Of a DNA stretch of 13,531 bases, positions 7,617 through 13,415 are shown in pieces. The position numbers and the translations under genes are program-made. The notes beneath the pieces are model-generated. The model was not told the DNA's origin and searched no databases. It worked only from the letters and a program-made list of their open reading frames with translations. Positions within the stretch are counted from its first letter, which is position 1. Each line of letters begins with the position of its first letter. This stretch comes from Bacteroidota bacterium. GTDB lineage: Bacteria; Bacteroidota; Bacteroidia; Bacteroidales; VadinHA17. Location: assembly GCA_012838685.1 (NCBI GenBank), contig DUOU01000213.1, forward strand, positions 1 to 13,531, read 5' to 3'.

Positions 7617-8654
7617 TTATTCGTTGAAATCGAGGTTTTTAGATCTTTTCTTCCATCTCTCTTTGGCGAACAGCTGCATATCTATCTGCGCATCGTATTC
7701 GTCTGTTATCTCCAGTCCAAGTATAGTTTCGATAACATCTTCCATGGTAACGATTCCCTCCATTCCGCCATATTCATCGATAACCAGGGCTATATGTTCT
7801 TTTTTGGAGATCATCATATCATAGAACCTGAACACGGTCGTATGTTCGTAACAACTTATTATCGGTCGGCGTATACTTTTTAGTTTTACATTCTTTTTGT
7901 TGTTCGCCAGATGCAGGAGAATATCCGATTTAAGTACAAATCCCGTAATTTCGTCGATTGATTCGGTATAGACGGGGATTCTTGAATACCTGAGAAATTC
8001 TTTATTGTTGAAAAAGGTTTCAAGGGTTAGGTTCTCCTCGGCGGCAAGAACAACCGTCCTTGGTGTCATTATTGAGTTTATCTTGATATTTTTAAGCTTA
8101 AAAAGATTATTGATAATCTTGCTTTCATTCGATTCTATGATGCCCTCTCTTTCACCTATATGGGTGAGCGCGGTTATCTCTTCCCTGGAGACTGTCTGCT
8201 CGTTCTTGTTGGCGAACAACTTTTGAAGAAACTCAGACATAATTACCAAAGGATATGTTAAATATATTACGCCTTGGGTAAGATATGCCGTAGGGATACT
8301 TAAACGTCTCCAATTATTCGCCCCAATTGTTTTGGGAATAATTTCGGAAAAGACAAGGATAAGAAAAGTTGTGATCGCTGAGGCGATTCCGAAGTATTCA
8401 TTGCCAAATACCTTTATGACCTGGGCGCCTACCCCTGATGCTCCTACGGTATGTGAAACGGTATTTAGGGAAAGAATAGCGGCTATGGGCCTATCGATAT
8501 TTGTTTTCAATTTCCACAACAACTTTCCCCCTTTTTTCTCTTTAGCTATGGTCTCTATATACGACATGCTCGAAGAGAGGATTACAGTTTCAAGTATCGA
8601 GCATAGAAATGAAAAAACAAGAGCCGATATAAGATATACTAATAGAAGGGTCAT
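7617..8654 (-). CDS. CNNM/DUF21 and CBS-pair membrane protein (HlyC/CorC-like)
   Basis: A 345-residue inner-membrane protein related to CorC/HlyC and CNNM magnesium-transport proteins. The DUF21 domain covers about residues 1-150 with hydrophobic segments near 1-25, 56-80, 88-106 and 121-142, and the family signature SEIIPKTIGANN. Two CBS modules follow, the first from IMTPRTVVLAA (about 195) and the second around HIALVIDEYGGMEGIVTMEDVIETILG (about 287-314), which probably bind adenine nucleotide. The C-terminal CorC_HlyC domain found in many relatives is absent; the protein ends soon after the second CBS. I chose ATG at 8654, giving MTLLLVYLISALV. A TTG at 8702 would add 16 residues of polar sequence before the first membrane helix, which looks unlikely. 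The role is inferred: ion, possibly Mg2+, efflux or its control. Confidence 0.9.
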   Translation of the reverse strand: MTLLLVYLISALVFSFLCSILETVILSSSMSYIETIAKEKKGGKLLWKLKTNIDRPIAAILSLNTVSHTVGASGVGAQVIKVFGNEYFGIASAITTFLILVFSEIIPKTIGANNWRRLSIPTAYLTQGVIYLTYPLVIMSEFLQKLFANKNEQTVSREEITALTHIGEREGIIESNESKIINNLFKLKNIKINSIMTPRTVVLAAEENLTLETFFNNKEFLRYSRIPVYTESIDEITGFVLKSDILLHLANNKKNVKLKSIRRPIISCYEHTTVFRFYDMMISKKEHIALVIDEYGGMEGIVTMEDVIETILGLEITDEYDAQIDMQLFAKERWKKRSKNLDFNE

Positions 8655-8722
8655 CTGTTCTCTTTGATTGATAGCGCGAAGATGAGTTATTTGTCGCACC
8701 AAAACAAATGTTGAAGAGGCAA

Positions 8723-8753
8723 TTTGAGCGGTAATTTACAATTACTACATTTG
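8723..8753 (+). promoter_or_regulatory. Promoter of pdxB
   Basis: TTTG at 8723-8726 and TACATTTG at 8746-8753 with exactly 19 bases between them reproduce the Bacteroidota TTTG-N19-TAnnTTTG consensus. The predicted transcription start near 8758 gives a leader of about 40 bases before GTG 8797. The -7 box lies within a TTTACAA-N9-TTGTAAA inverted repeat (8735-8741 and 8751-8757), which could bind a regulator. Confidence 0.75.
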
Positions 8754-8796
8754 TAAACAAATTGTTACATAAGTGTTGTTGTATTTTGTGTAATAG

Positions 8797-9921
8797 GTGA
8801 AAATAGTTGTTGACGATAAAATACCCTTTATTCGGGGGGTCTTGGAGCCCTTCTCGGAGGTGATTTACGCTTCGGGCGCGCGAATCGATTCCCGGCTGGT
8901 AAGGGATGCGGACGCTCTATTGGTCAGGACCCGCACAATATGCGATGAGACGTTACTTGATGGATCTAATGTCCGTTTTATTGGTTCGGCTACCATCGGA
9001 TATGACCATATCGATACGGGATACTGTGAAAATCATGATATTGCTTGGACAAACTCTCCCGGATGCAACTCCTCTTCGGTAATGCAATATGTTGTCTCGG
9101 CCCTTTGTTTTATATCTGACAACAGCGGATTTAGCCTAAAAAACAGGACACTGGGAATCGTGGGGGTTGGTAATATCGGTTCCAAGGTTGAAAAGGCGGC
9201 CAAGGCTCTGGGTATGCATCTGTTGTTGCGCGATCCGCCCAGGAGCAGGGTTGAACCCGGATTTTCTTCCGTTCCCTTTGAGCGGCTTTTAAGGGAAAGC
9301 GATATAGTCACCCTTCATGTACCTCTCAATAGATCCGGCAAGGATAAAACATACCATCTGTTGGATGCCCGTAGCTTGGGAATGATGAAGCGGGGCGCCT
9401 GGCTGATCAACAGTTCAAGAGGAGAGGTGGTTGATACACGATCCCTGAAAAAAGCGGTTTTTTCCGGCAATCTTTCGGGCGTTGTCCTGGATGTTTGGGA
9501 AAACGAGCCCGACATTGATCTTGAACTGATGGAAGCGGCCCTGATATCCACGCCTCATATAGCCGGCTACTCGCTTGATGGAAAGGCAAACGGAACGGCA
9601 TATGTCGTCAATTCCCTGGCCAGACATTTTGGTTTGCCCCTTGGCAACTGGTATCCCGGAAACATTCCCTTACCCGCATCGGGCAGATTAGAAATACCTG
9701 TTGTTGATGCCCCTTGTGAAGAGGCTATCAAGGAGGTTGTCAGGAGTGTTTACGCTATTGTGGGGGACAGCGACAGGTTGAAAAAGGCCCCCTCGACATT
9801 TGAGAGTTTACGGGGCAACTATATTGTTCGCAGGGACTTTAGCGCCTATACGGTTGCCGCTGAAAAGATTGGCAGGGATGTTGCCAAAGTTCTTGAAGGC
9901 CTGGGTATGAGGGTAATATAG
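8797..9921 (+). CDS. pdxB: Erythronate-4-phosphate dehydrogenase
   Basis: A 374-residue cytoplasmic NAD-dependent dehydrogenase that oxidises 4-phosphoerythronate in the DXP-dependent pathway to pyridoxal phosphate. It has the D-2-hydroxyacid dehydrogenase fold: the NAD-binding loop GIVGVGNIGSK (120-130), NSSRGEVVD with catalytic R208, DVWENEPDID with E237 and TPHIAGYS with H254. The N-terminal MKIVVDDKIPF and RTRTICDETLL segments and the GSATIGYDHID strand are PdxB-specific rather than general family features. The C-terminal region (about 285-374) corresponds to the PdxB dimerisation domain. Start is GTG at 8797, which gives the family N-terminus exactly; no ATG is suitable. It has its own promoter, diverges from the CNNM gene and is convergent with the aldo/keto reductase. 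Confidence 0.95.
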   Translation: MKIVVDDKIPFIRGVLEPFSEVIYASGARIDSRLVRDADALLVRTRTICDETLLDGSNVRFIGSATIGYDHIDTGYCENHDIAWTNSPGCNSSSVMQYVVSALCFISDNSGFSLKNRTLGIVGVGNIGSKVEKAAKALGMHLLLRDPPRSRVEPGFSSVPFERLLRESDIVTLHVPLNRSGKDKTYHLLDARSLGMMKRGAWLINSSRGEVVDTRSLKKAVFSGNLSGVVLDVWENEPDIDLELMEAALISTPHIAGYSLDGKANGTAYVVNSLARHFGLPLGNWYPGNIPLPASGRLEIPVVDAPCEEAIKEVVRSVYAIVGDSDRLKKAPSTFESLRGNYIVRRDFSAYTVAAEKIGRDVAKVLEGLGMRVI

Positions 9922-9943
9922 CCGATGTTGTCCGACTATTTTT

Positions 9944-10981
9944 TTATGCCGGTTCGACATCAACTGTCGTCTTTCCGTTAACGATGTTTTTATAATCTTC
10001 GTAGTTAGCCTCAAGAAGGGAAGGAGTGTCGAGGCCGTAAGGACACTTTGAAGAACATTCCCCGCAGTGGATGCAATCCTCAATCTTTTTCATCTTTTCC
10101 CGTGCCGCGGGAGTGAGTTGCGAAGCGGAAGGCGAACGCCTTATCAGCAACGACATCCTGGCGCAGTTGTTTATTTCAATATCAACAGGGCATGGCATAC
10201 AATAACCGCAACCCCTGCAAAAATTTGAAGAGAGCTCACTTTTTTCCTGTTCAATAAATTCTATCGTGGTGGTGTCGTAAATAGGCCGATTTTTTTCGCA
10301 ATCCAAAAACTGCTCCAACTCGCTCTCCCTTTGGATACCCCAAATAGGGAGGACATTCGGGAACAGCGACAAAAACGAGAAAGCCGCGGCCGCGTTGTTT
10401 ATAAGCCCTCCCGCCATCGCCTTCATGGCAATAAACCCCATATTCTTTTCAGCGCATTTTTCCGCCAACATTATCTCTTCCGGACTGGACAGATAACTGA
10501 GGGGGAATTGCAATGTTTCATACAATCCGCTTTCAACCGCCTTTTCGGCAACATCGAGCCGGTGGTTGGAGATCCCTATATGCCTTATCATCCCTTTTCT
10601 CTTCGCCTCGAGCATGGCGTCGTACAGGCCGGCTTCGTCTCCCGGTTCCGGGCAGTAGGCGGGATTATGGAACTGATATATATCCAGATAGTCGGTTTCA
10701 AGATTTTTGAGAGATGTTTCCAGGTCGGCCCAGAAATCTTCTTTGGTTTGGGCCATTGTCTTGGAAGCGATAGTTACACTGCCCCGCAAACTTTTGAAAG
10801 CTGTTCCAAGTTTTTCTTCGCTATCGGTGTAAAACCTGGCGGTATCATAAAAATTGATCCCCCCGTCAAAGGCTTTTCTCAAAATTTTTATGGCTCTGTC
10901 TTTTTCAACCCTCTGGATCGGCAACGCCCCGAAACCGTTTTTAGCCGATATGATCCCGGTACTCCCCAAAACAACCTTCAT
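9944..10981 (-). CDS. Aldo/keto reductase with C-terminal double 4Fe-4S domain
   Basis: A 345-residue cytoplasmic oxidoreductase. The aldo/keto reductase barrel (about 1-245) shows the full catalytic tetrad: NFYDTARFY with D46 and Y51, ASKT with K74 and QFHN with H105. The C-terminal domain holds two cysteine sets. CRGCGYCMPCP (C255, C258, C261, C264) has the shorter CX2CX2CX2CP spacing known for this AKR subgroup, and CIHCGECSSKCP (C303, C306, C309, C313) is a classical ferredoxin set. The combination suggests electron exchange between NAD(P)H and a ferredoxin-like partner, but no substrate can be named. It lies 36 bases after the HAD-IIA gene in the same direction, so the pair is probably co-transcribed. 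ATG at 10981 gives the usual AKR N-terminus (MKVVLGSTGI). Confidence 0.93.
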   Translation of the reverse strand: MKVVLGSTGIISAKNGFGALPIQRVEKDRAIKILRKAFDGGINFYDTARFYTDSEEKLGTAFKSLRGSVTIASKTMAQTKEDFWADLETSLKNLETDYLDIYQFHNPAYCPEPGDEAGLYDAMLEAKRKGMIRHIGISNHRLDVAEKAVESGLYETLQFPLSYLSSPEEIMLAEKCAEKNMGFIAMKAMAGGLINNAAAAFSFLSLFPNVLPIWGIQRESELEQFLDCEKNRPIYDTTTIEFIEQEKSELSSNFCRGCGYCMPCPVDIEINNCARMSLLIRRSPSASQLTPAAREKMKKIEDCIHCGECSSKCPYGLDTPSLLEANYEDYKNIVNGKTTVDVEPA

Positions 10982-11017
10982 CTGTCAAAAACTATGGAAT
11001 GGTATTGTGTTGCCCTA

Positions 11018-11806
11018 TTATTGTACCAGATCTATAATCCCGTTGAGCACAAATTTGGGTCGGTAAGGGAAATTGTCTATATCCTCTTTTTTAGTGATAC
11101 CACTAAGAACCAACAAAGTATCGATTTCCGCTTCGATCCCGCATCTCACATCGGTATCCATACGGTCACCTATCACAATGGTGTCCTCTCTTTTGACGCC
11201 CAATTTTCTCAACGCGATCCTCATCATAAGAGGGTTGGGTTTCCCCACAAAATATGCCTTTTTGCCTGAGGCTATTTCGATGGGAGCTATCAGGGCCTTC
11301 GTGGAGGGCGTTATGCCATCCTCAACGGGGCCACTGACATCGGGGTTGGCGCCTATAAGACGGGCGCCATTCAGGACGAGATTTACGGCGGTCTTTACGC
11401 TCTCGAAATTATATCCGTTGGTATCTCCCACAACTACATAGTCGGGATTAACATTATTCATCGTGTAGCCTACACTGTACAAAGCGTTGATAAGGCCCGC
11501 ATCACCGATTATAAAGGCACTGCCATTAGGTTTCTGCGCGTTCAAGAAACCGGCCGTCGCTAGGGCACTTGTATAAAAATGGTCCTCACTAACGTTTATT
11601 CCGAGCCTTAAAAGTTTCTCGTGCAACTCCTTAGGTGTCCTTTCGCTGGCGTTGGTGAGAAACAGGAATTTTTTGCCCGAATTTTCAAGCCATGCGATAA
11701 AATCCGTTACTCCCGGAAGAATTTTATTGCCGTGATAAATCACTCCGTCCATGTCGATGATAAAAGCCGACTTCTCCTTGATCCTCTCAACATCTGTTTT
11801 TTCCAT
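11018..11806 (-). CDS. NagD-like HAD-superfamily phosphatase (subclass IIA)
   Basis: A 262-residue cytoplasmic phosphatase of the NagD / p-nitrophenylphosphatase group, acting on small phosphorylated metabolites, nucleotides or sugar phosphates. The HAD motifs are IIDMDGV (D18, D20), LFLTNAS (T51, N52), VGKPNP (K189) and VIGDRMDTD (D214, D217, D219); between motifs 2 and 3 lies the alpha/beta cap typical of subclass IIA (about 80-170). I placed the start at ATG 11806, which gives MEKTDVERIKEK; the reading frame continues 10 codons further upstream (MCWLFVYIRA), but that extension has no family counterpart. A TATATTCG element ends only 4 bases before this ATG, so the transcript may be nearly leaderless. 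It is the first gene of a two-gene unit with the aldo/keto reductase. Confidence 0.92.
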   Translation of the reverse strand: MEKTDVERIKEKSAFIIDMDGVIYHGNKILPGVTDFIAWLENSGKKFLFLTNASERTPKELHEKLLRLGINVSEDHFYTSALATAGFLNAQKPNGSAFIIGDAGLINALYSVGYTMNNVNPDYVVVGDTNGYNFESVKTAVNLVLNGARLIGANPDVSGPVEDGITPSTKALIAPIEIASGKKAYFVGKPNPLMMRIALRKLGVKREDTIVIGDRMDTDVRCGIEAEIDTLLVLSGITKKEDIDNFPYRPKFVLNGIIDLVQ

Positions 11807-11949
11807 GGCGCGAATATACACAAACAACCAACACAATAGTTTTCAAACCGAATAAAAAATTGTTAAACATCAAATGTTGGCACCTGGCAATCTGTGGTTT
11901 ATTATTACAATAACACTGTTCCCACAATTAACTCTATTTTGTAACGGCA

Positions 11950-11982
11950 CTTGTCCCATAAATCCAAAAATTACTATATTCG
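11950..11982 (+). promoter_or_regulatory. Candidate promoter of the tRNA-Ser gene
   Basis: CTTG (11950-11953) and TATATTCG (11975-11982), 21 bases apart, resemble the TTTG / TAnnTTTG consensus with one deviation in each box. The -7 box ends 4 bases before the first tRNA nucleotide, so transcription would start at or very near the mature 5' end. The remaining intergenic DNA (11807-11949) shows nothing else I can support. Confidence 0.4.
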
Positions 11983-11986
11983 CGGC

Positions 11987-12073
11987 GGAGAAATGGCAGA
12001 GTGGTCGATTGCGGCGGTCTTGAAAACCGTTGTCCGGGCGACTGGACCGGGGGTTCGAATCCCTCTTTCTCCG
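11987..12073 (+). tRNA. tRNA-Ser (anticodon UGA)
   Basis: The 87-base cloverleaf has a 7-bp acceptor stem GGAGAAA (11987-11993) with TTTCTCC (12066-12072) and discriminator G at 12073. The anticodon stem GCGGT/ACCGT encloses loop CTTGAAA, giving anticodon TGA at 12021-12023. A long variable arm (about 12031-12047) is typical of serine tRNAs, and the T loop TTCGAAT is at 12054-12060. CCA is not encoded (CGG follows), so it must be added after transcription. Confidence 0.97.
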
Positions 12074-12077
12074 CGGC

Positions 12078-12153
12078 AAACATTGGTCCGCAATGTTTTA
12101 TAAATATTACGCACGAATTAACGCATACAAAATCGTTTTTTCGTGCGTTTTTG
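12078..12153 (+). terminator. Two hairpins downstream of tRNA-Ser, probable terminator region
   Basis: First hairpin: AAACATTG (12078-12085) pairs with CAATGTTT (12091-12098) across a 5-base loop. Second hairpin: ACGCACGAA (12109-12117) pairs with TTCGTGCGT (12140-12148) across a 22-base loop and is followed by TTTTTG. Either could end the tRNA transcript; the second has the better T tail, the first the tighter loop. Confidence 0.5.
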
Positions 12154-12204
12154 TTTCAATAACCATAGCGACATACAGATACGTTGTGGTGCATTTTTTA
12201 AAAA

Positions 12205-12236
12205 TTTGTTTTGTACGATAAAATACCGTACATTTG
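12205..12236 (+). promoter_or_regulatory. Cassette-internal promoter with palindromic operator
   Basis: TTTG (12205-12208) and TACATTTG (12229-12236), 20 bases apart, form a consensus Bacteroidota promoter; transcription would start near 12241, about 10 bases before the antitoxin ATG. An inverted repeat covers the spacer and the -7 box: TGTACGATA (12212-12220) and TACCGTACA (12224-12232), separated by AAA, with one mismatch per 9-bp arm. Its position would let a bound ribbon-helix-helix antitoxin block RNA polymerase. Promoter: seen; operator function: inference. Confidence 0.68.
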
Positions 12237-12251
12237 TGAAAAAATAATATT

Positions 12252-12542
12252 ATGAAGACACGATCAATAAATAAAGATGAGCGAATTGAGATAAGAATAT
12301 CTTCTTATGATAAACGGATCTTTCAGAAAGCTCAAAAACTAAGTGGAGATAAATCTTTTAGTAGTTTTATTCTTCGGATTGTTAAAGAACAATCCGAAGA
12401 AATTGTTGCAAGAAAGGACAGAATTATTGTAAGTGAAAGAGATCGTAAGAAATTTTTTGATGCTGTATTTGGGAGTAGTAGGCCGAATCAAAATTTAGTA
12501 GAAGCTGCTAAGAAGTATAAATCTCAAACCGCACTAAAGTGA
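12252..12542 (+). CDS. DUF1778 (TacA-like) ribbon-helix-helix antitoxin
   Basis: A 96-residue antitoxin of the DUF1778 family, partner of GNAT acetyltransferase toxins. Residues about 9-52 form the DNA-binding ribbon-helix-helix: the strand ERIEIRISS, then helices DKRIFQKAQKLSG and SFSSFILRIVKEQSEEI. The C-terminal half (about 58-92) has the family's toxin-wrapping pattern, IIVSERDRKKFFDAVF followed by PNQNLVEAAKKYK. It should neutralise the toxin and repress the operon as a toxin-antitoxin complex, probably at the palindrome about 20 bases upstream of its start. The stop TGA overlaps the toxin's GTG start by 4 bases (GTGA), so translation is coupled. Base composition is AT-rich, unlike the genes before the tRNA, which fits transfer with the cassette. 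Confidence 0.92.
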   Translation: MKTRSINKDERIEIRISSYDKRIFQKAQKLSGDKSFSSFILRIVKEQSEEIVARKDRIIVSERDRKKFFDAVFGSSRPNQNLVEAAKKYKSQTALK

Positions 12543-13030
12543 AAATTCAATTATTAGGAAAGACTCATAATAGAAAGAATTTTACTTGTGAAGAAGATTC
12601 ATTAACAGAATATATTAGAAAACAGGTTAGTCAAGATATTCGCAAACGGCTAGCTATTTGTTTTGTTGCGATCGATAACGAACAAAATGTAATAGGTTAT
12701 TATACTTTAACAAGTGAAAGTCTTGGTCGAGAATTAATACCTGAAAAATATTTAAAACAAGTACCAAAAAATTATAATGCTCCGGTTATTTTATTAGGTC
12801 GATTAGCAAGAGACATTACCACAAAAGGAACAGGACTTGGAGAACATCTTCTTCTTGATGCTCTATTTAGAAGCTATAAACTGTCGAATGAGAGTATTGG
12901 GGCAATGGCAGTAGTTGTAGATCCAATCAACGAAAAGGCATTTGATTTTTATAGAAAGTATGGATTTGAACAACTGCCAGATAGTGAAAAGATGTTTCTC
13001 CCAATGAAAGTTATTGAGCAACTAATATAG
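12539..13030 (+). CDS. GNAT-family (TacT-like) acetyltransferase toxin
   Basis: A 163-residue Gcn5-related N-acetyltransferase of the toxin group that blocks translation by acetylating the amino group of aminoacyl-tRNAs. Visible features are LTEYIRKQVSQDIRKR (22-37), the strand pair AICFVAIDNEQNVIGYYTLTS (39-59), motif A LLGRLARDITTKGTGLGEHLL (85-105) with acetyl-CoA loop KGTGLG, and FYRKYGFEQLPD (137-148) with Tyr138 where the family has its catalytic tyrosine, ending with the typical MFLPM (152-156). The length is normal for the family. The start is GTG at 12539 inside the antitoxin's last codons; no upstream alternative fits. All motifs are intact, so the toxin is probably active. The attC-like hairpin begins directly after its stop. 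Confidence 0.93.
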   Translation: MKIQLLGKTHNRKNFTCEEDSLTEYIRKQVSQDIRKRLAICFVAIDNEQNVIGYYTLTSESLGRELIPEKYLKQVPKNYNAPVILLGRLARDITTKGTGLGEHLLLDALFRSYKLSNESIGAMAVVVDPINEKAFDFYRKYGFEQLPDSEKMFLPMKVIEQLI

Positions 13031-13142
13031 AAAAACGCACCACAACAGGTCGGTATATGCCATTGGCGCTCCGCACCGCGAGTGCAAAAACATGCGCCAC
13101 CCTGACTCGGCGCCAAGTCCACATACCGCTCAACCGTTAGGC
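13031..13142 (+). repeat. attC-like recombination site (imperfect hairpin)
   Basis: The outer elements are GCACCACAAC (R'' side, 13037-13046) and GTTAGGC (R' core, 13136-13142), with AAC and GTT pairing at the base. Inside, CGGTATATG pairs with CACATACCG (one mismatch) and, after a 3-base internal loop, TTGGCGC pairs with GCGCCAA. Inward of this a bulge (about 13070-13078) on one arm is followed by CGAGT pairing with ACTCG, leaving a loop of about 20 bases. A long stem with internal loops and extrahelical bases on one arm is the form in which integron integrases recognise attC. It could also act as the terminator of the toxin-antitoxin transcript, though no T tract follows. Confidence 0.75.
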
Positions 13143-13262
13143 ACAAGCGAAGCAAAAACCAATGACAGCGGATAATTTGCCGCAAAAAGACAAGATAATT
13201 GAATGAGTGTACACCGACAGACAGAAACTTAAATTGTAAATTGCGGAATATTAAAATAAAGA

Positions 13263-13415
13263 ATGGAAAACAAAATAGAAATATATAAAAGCAAAGACAA
13301 CCAAATTGAACTTCAGGTTCAAATGGATACTGATACTGTTTGGCTTAACCAAAGACAAATGGCTGAACTATTCGACAAAGATTCAGACACCATTGGGCTT
13401 CATTTAAAAAATATC
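13263..13415 (+). pseudogene. 5' fragment of a RhuM-family gene (truncated)
   Basis: The frame from ATG 13263 encodes MENKIEIYKSKDNQIELQVQ and continues with TVWLNQRQMAELFDKDSDTIGLHLKNI. This is the N-terminus of RhuM-family proteins, in which a winged-helix-like region covers the first 60 or so residues and the whole protein is around 300 residues. After codon 51 the similarity stops: where the family usually continues with a YKEGEL-like segment, the sequence reads ISVH and a stop at 13428-13430. The gene is therefore broken, probably by an insertion starting near 13414-13418. It sits about 120 bases inside the second cassette, whose 5' edge is the GTTAGGC at 13136, and RhuM genes are plausible cassette cargo. 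Function of RhuM proteins is not settled. Confidence 0.72.

Larger units (their letters stand above)
12184..13136 (+). mobile_element. Integron-type gene cassette carrying a toxin-antitoxin pair
   Basis: The boundaries are inferred from integron recombination geometry. In a cassette, the bases after the cleaved G at its 5' edge (TTRRRY) are complementary to the R'' core at the start of its own attC. Here GTTGTGGTGC at 12183-12192 is the exact reverse complement of GCACCACAAC at 13037-13046, and with one mismatch the match extends to 16 bases (12183-12198 against 13031-13046). The attC hairpin after the toxin gene closes with GTTAGGC (13136-13142), which fits GTTRRRY fully. Cleavage between G and T at each edge gives a 953-base cassette with two co-oriented genes, an internal promoter and attC at the 3' end. 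Its 5' core, GTTGTGG, fits GTTRRRY poorly. The contents are visibly more AT-rich than the neighbouring housekeeping genes. No integrase is in the window. Confidence 0.72.

Noticed and set aside
8655..8702. TTG at 8702 as the start of the CNNM protein
   Set aside because: The 16 added residues are polar and precede the natural hydrophobic N-terminus MTLLLVYLISALV; the ATG at 8654 is a better start.
9955..9969. CGACA/TGTCG hairpin near the pdxB and aldo/keto reductase 3' ends
   Set aside because: It lies inside the last codons of the aldo/keto reductase and lacks a following T tract in either direction, so it is probably coincidental.
10331..11269. A 312-codon plus-strand open frame
   Set aside because: It lies antisense to the aldo/keto reductase and HAD-IIA genes, both of which show full catalytic motifs; its translation has no recognisable domain and crosses the boundary between them.
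11807..11836. Ten-codon upstream extension of the HAD-IIA protein
   Set aside because: The extension MCWLFVYIRA has no counterpart in the family and would place the TATATTCG promoter-like element inside the coding sequence.
11987..12073. tRNA-Ser as the attachment site of a tyrosine-integrase genomic island
   Set aside because: I saw no repeated copy of the tRNA 3' end (TTCGAATCCC and on) in the downstream sequence and no integrase; the cassette edge at 12183 is about 110 bases from the tRNA and is explained by attC geometry.
12109..12183. A further attC just upstream of the toxin-antitoxin cassette
   Set aside because: TTAAC at 12118-12122 and GTT at 12183-12185 could bracket a hairpin, but only about four base pairs form, so the upstream junction looks like a non-attC site.
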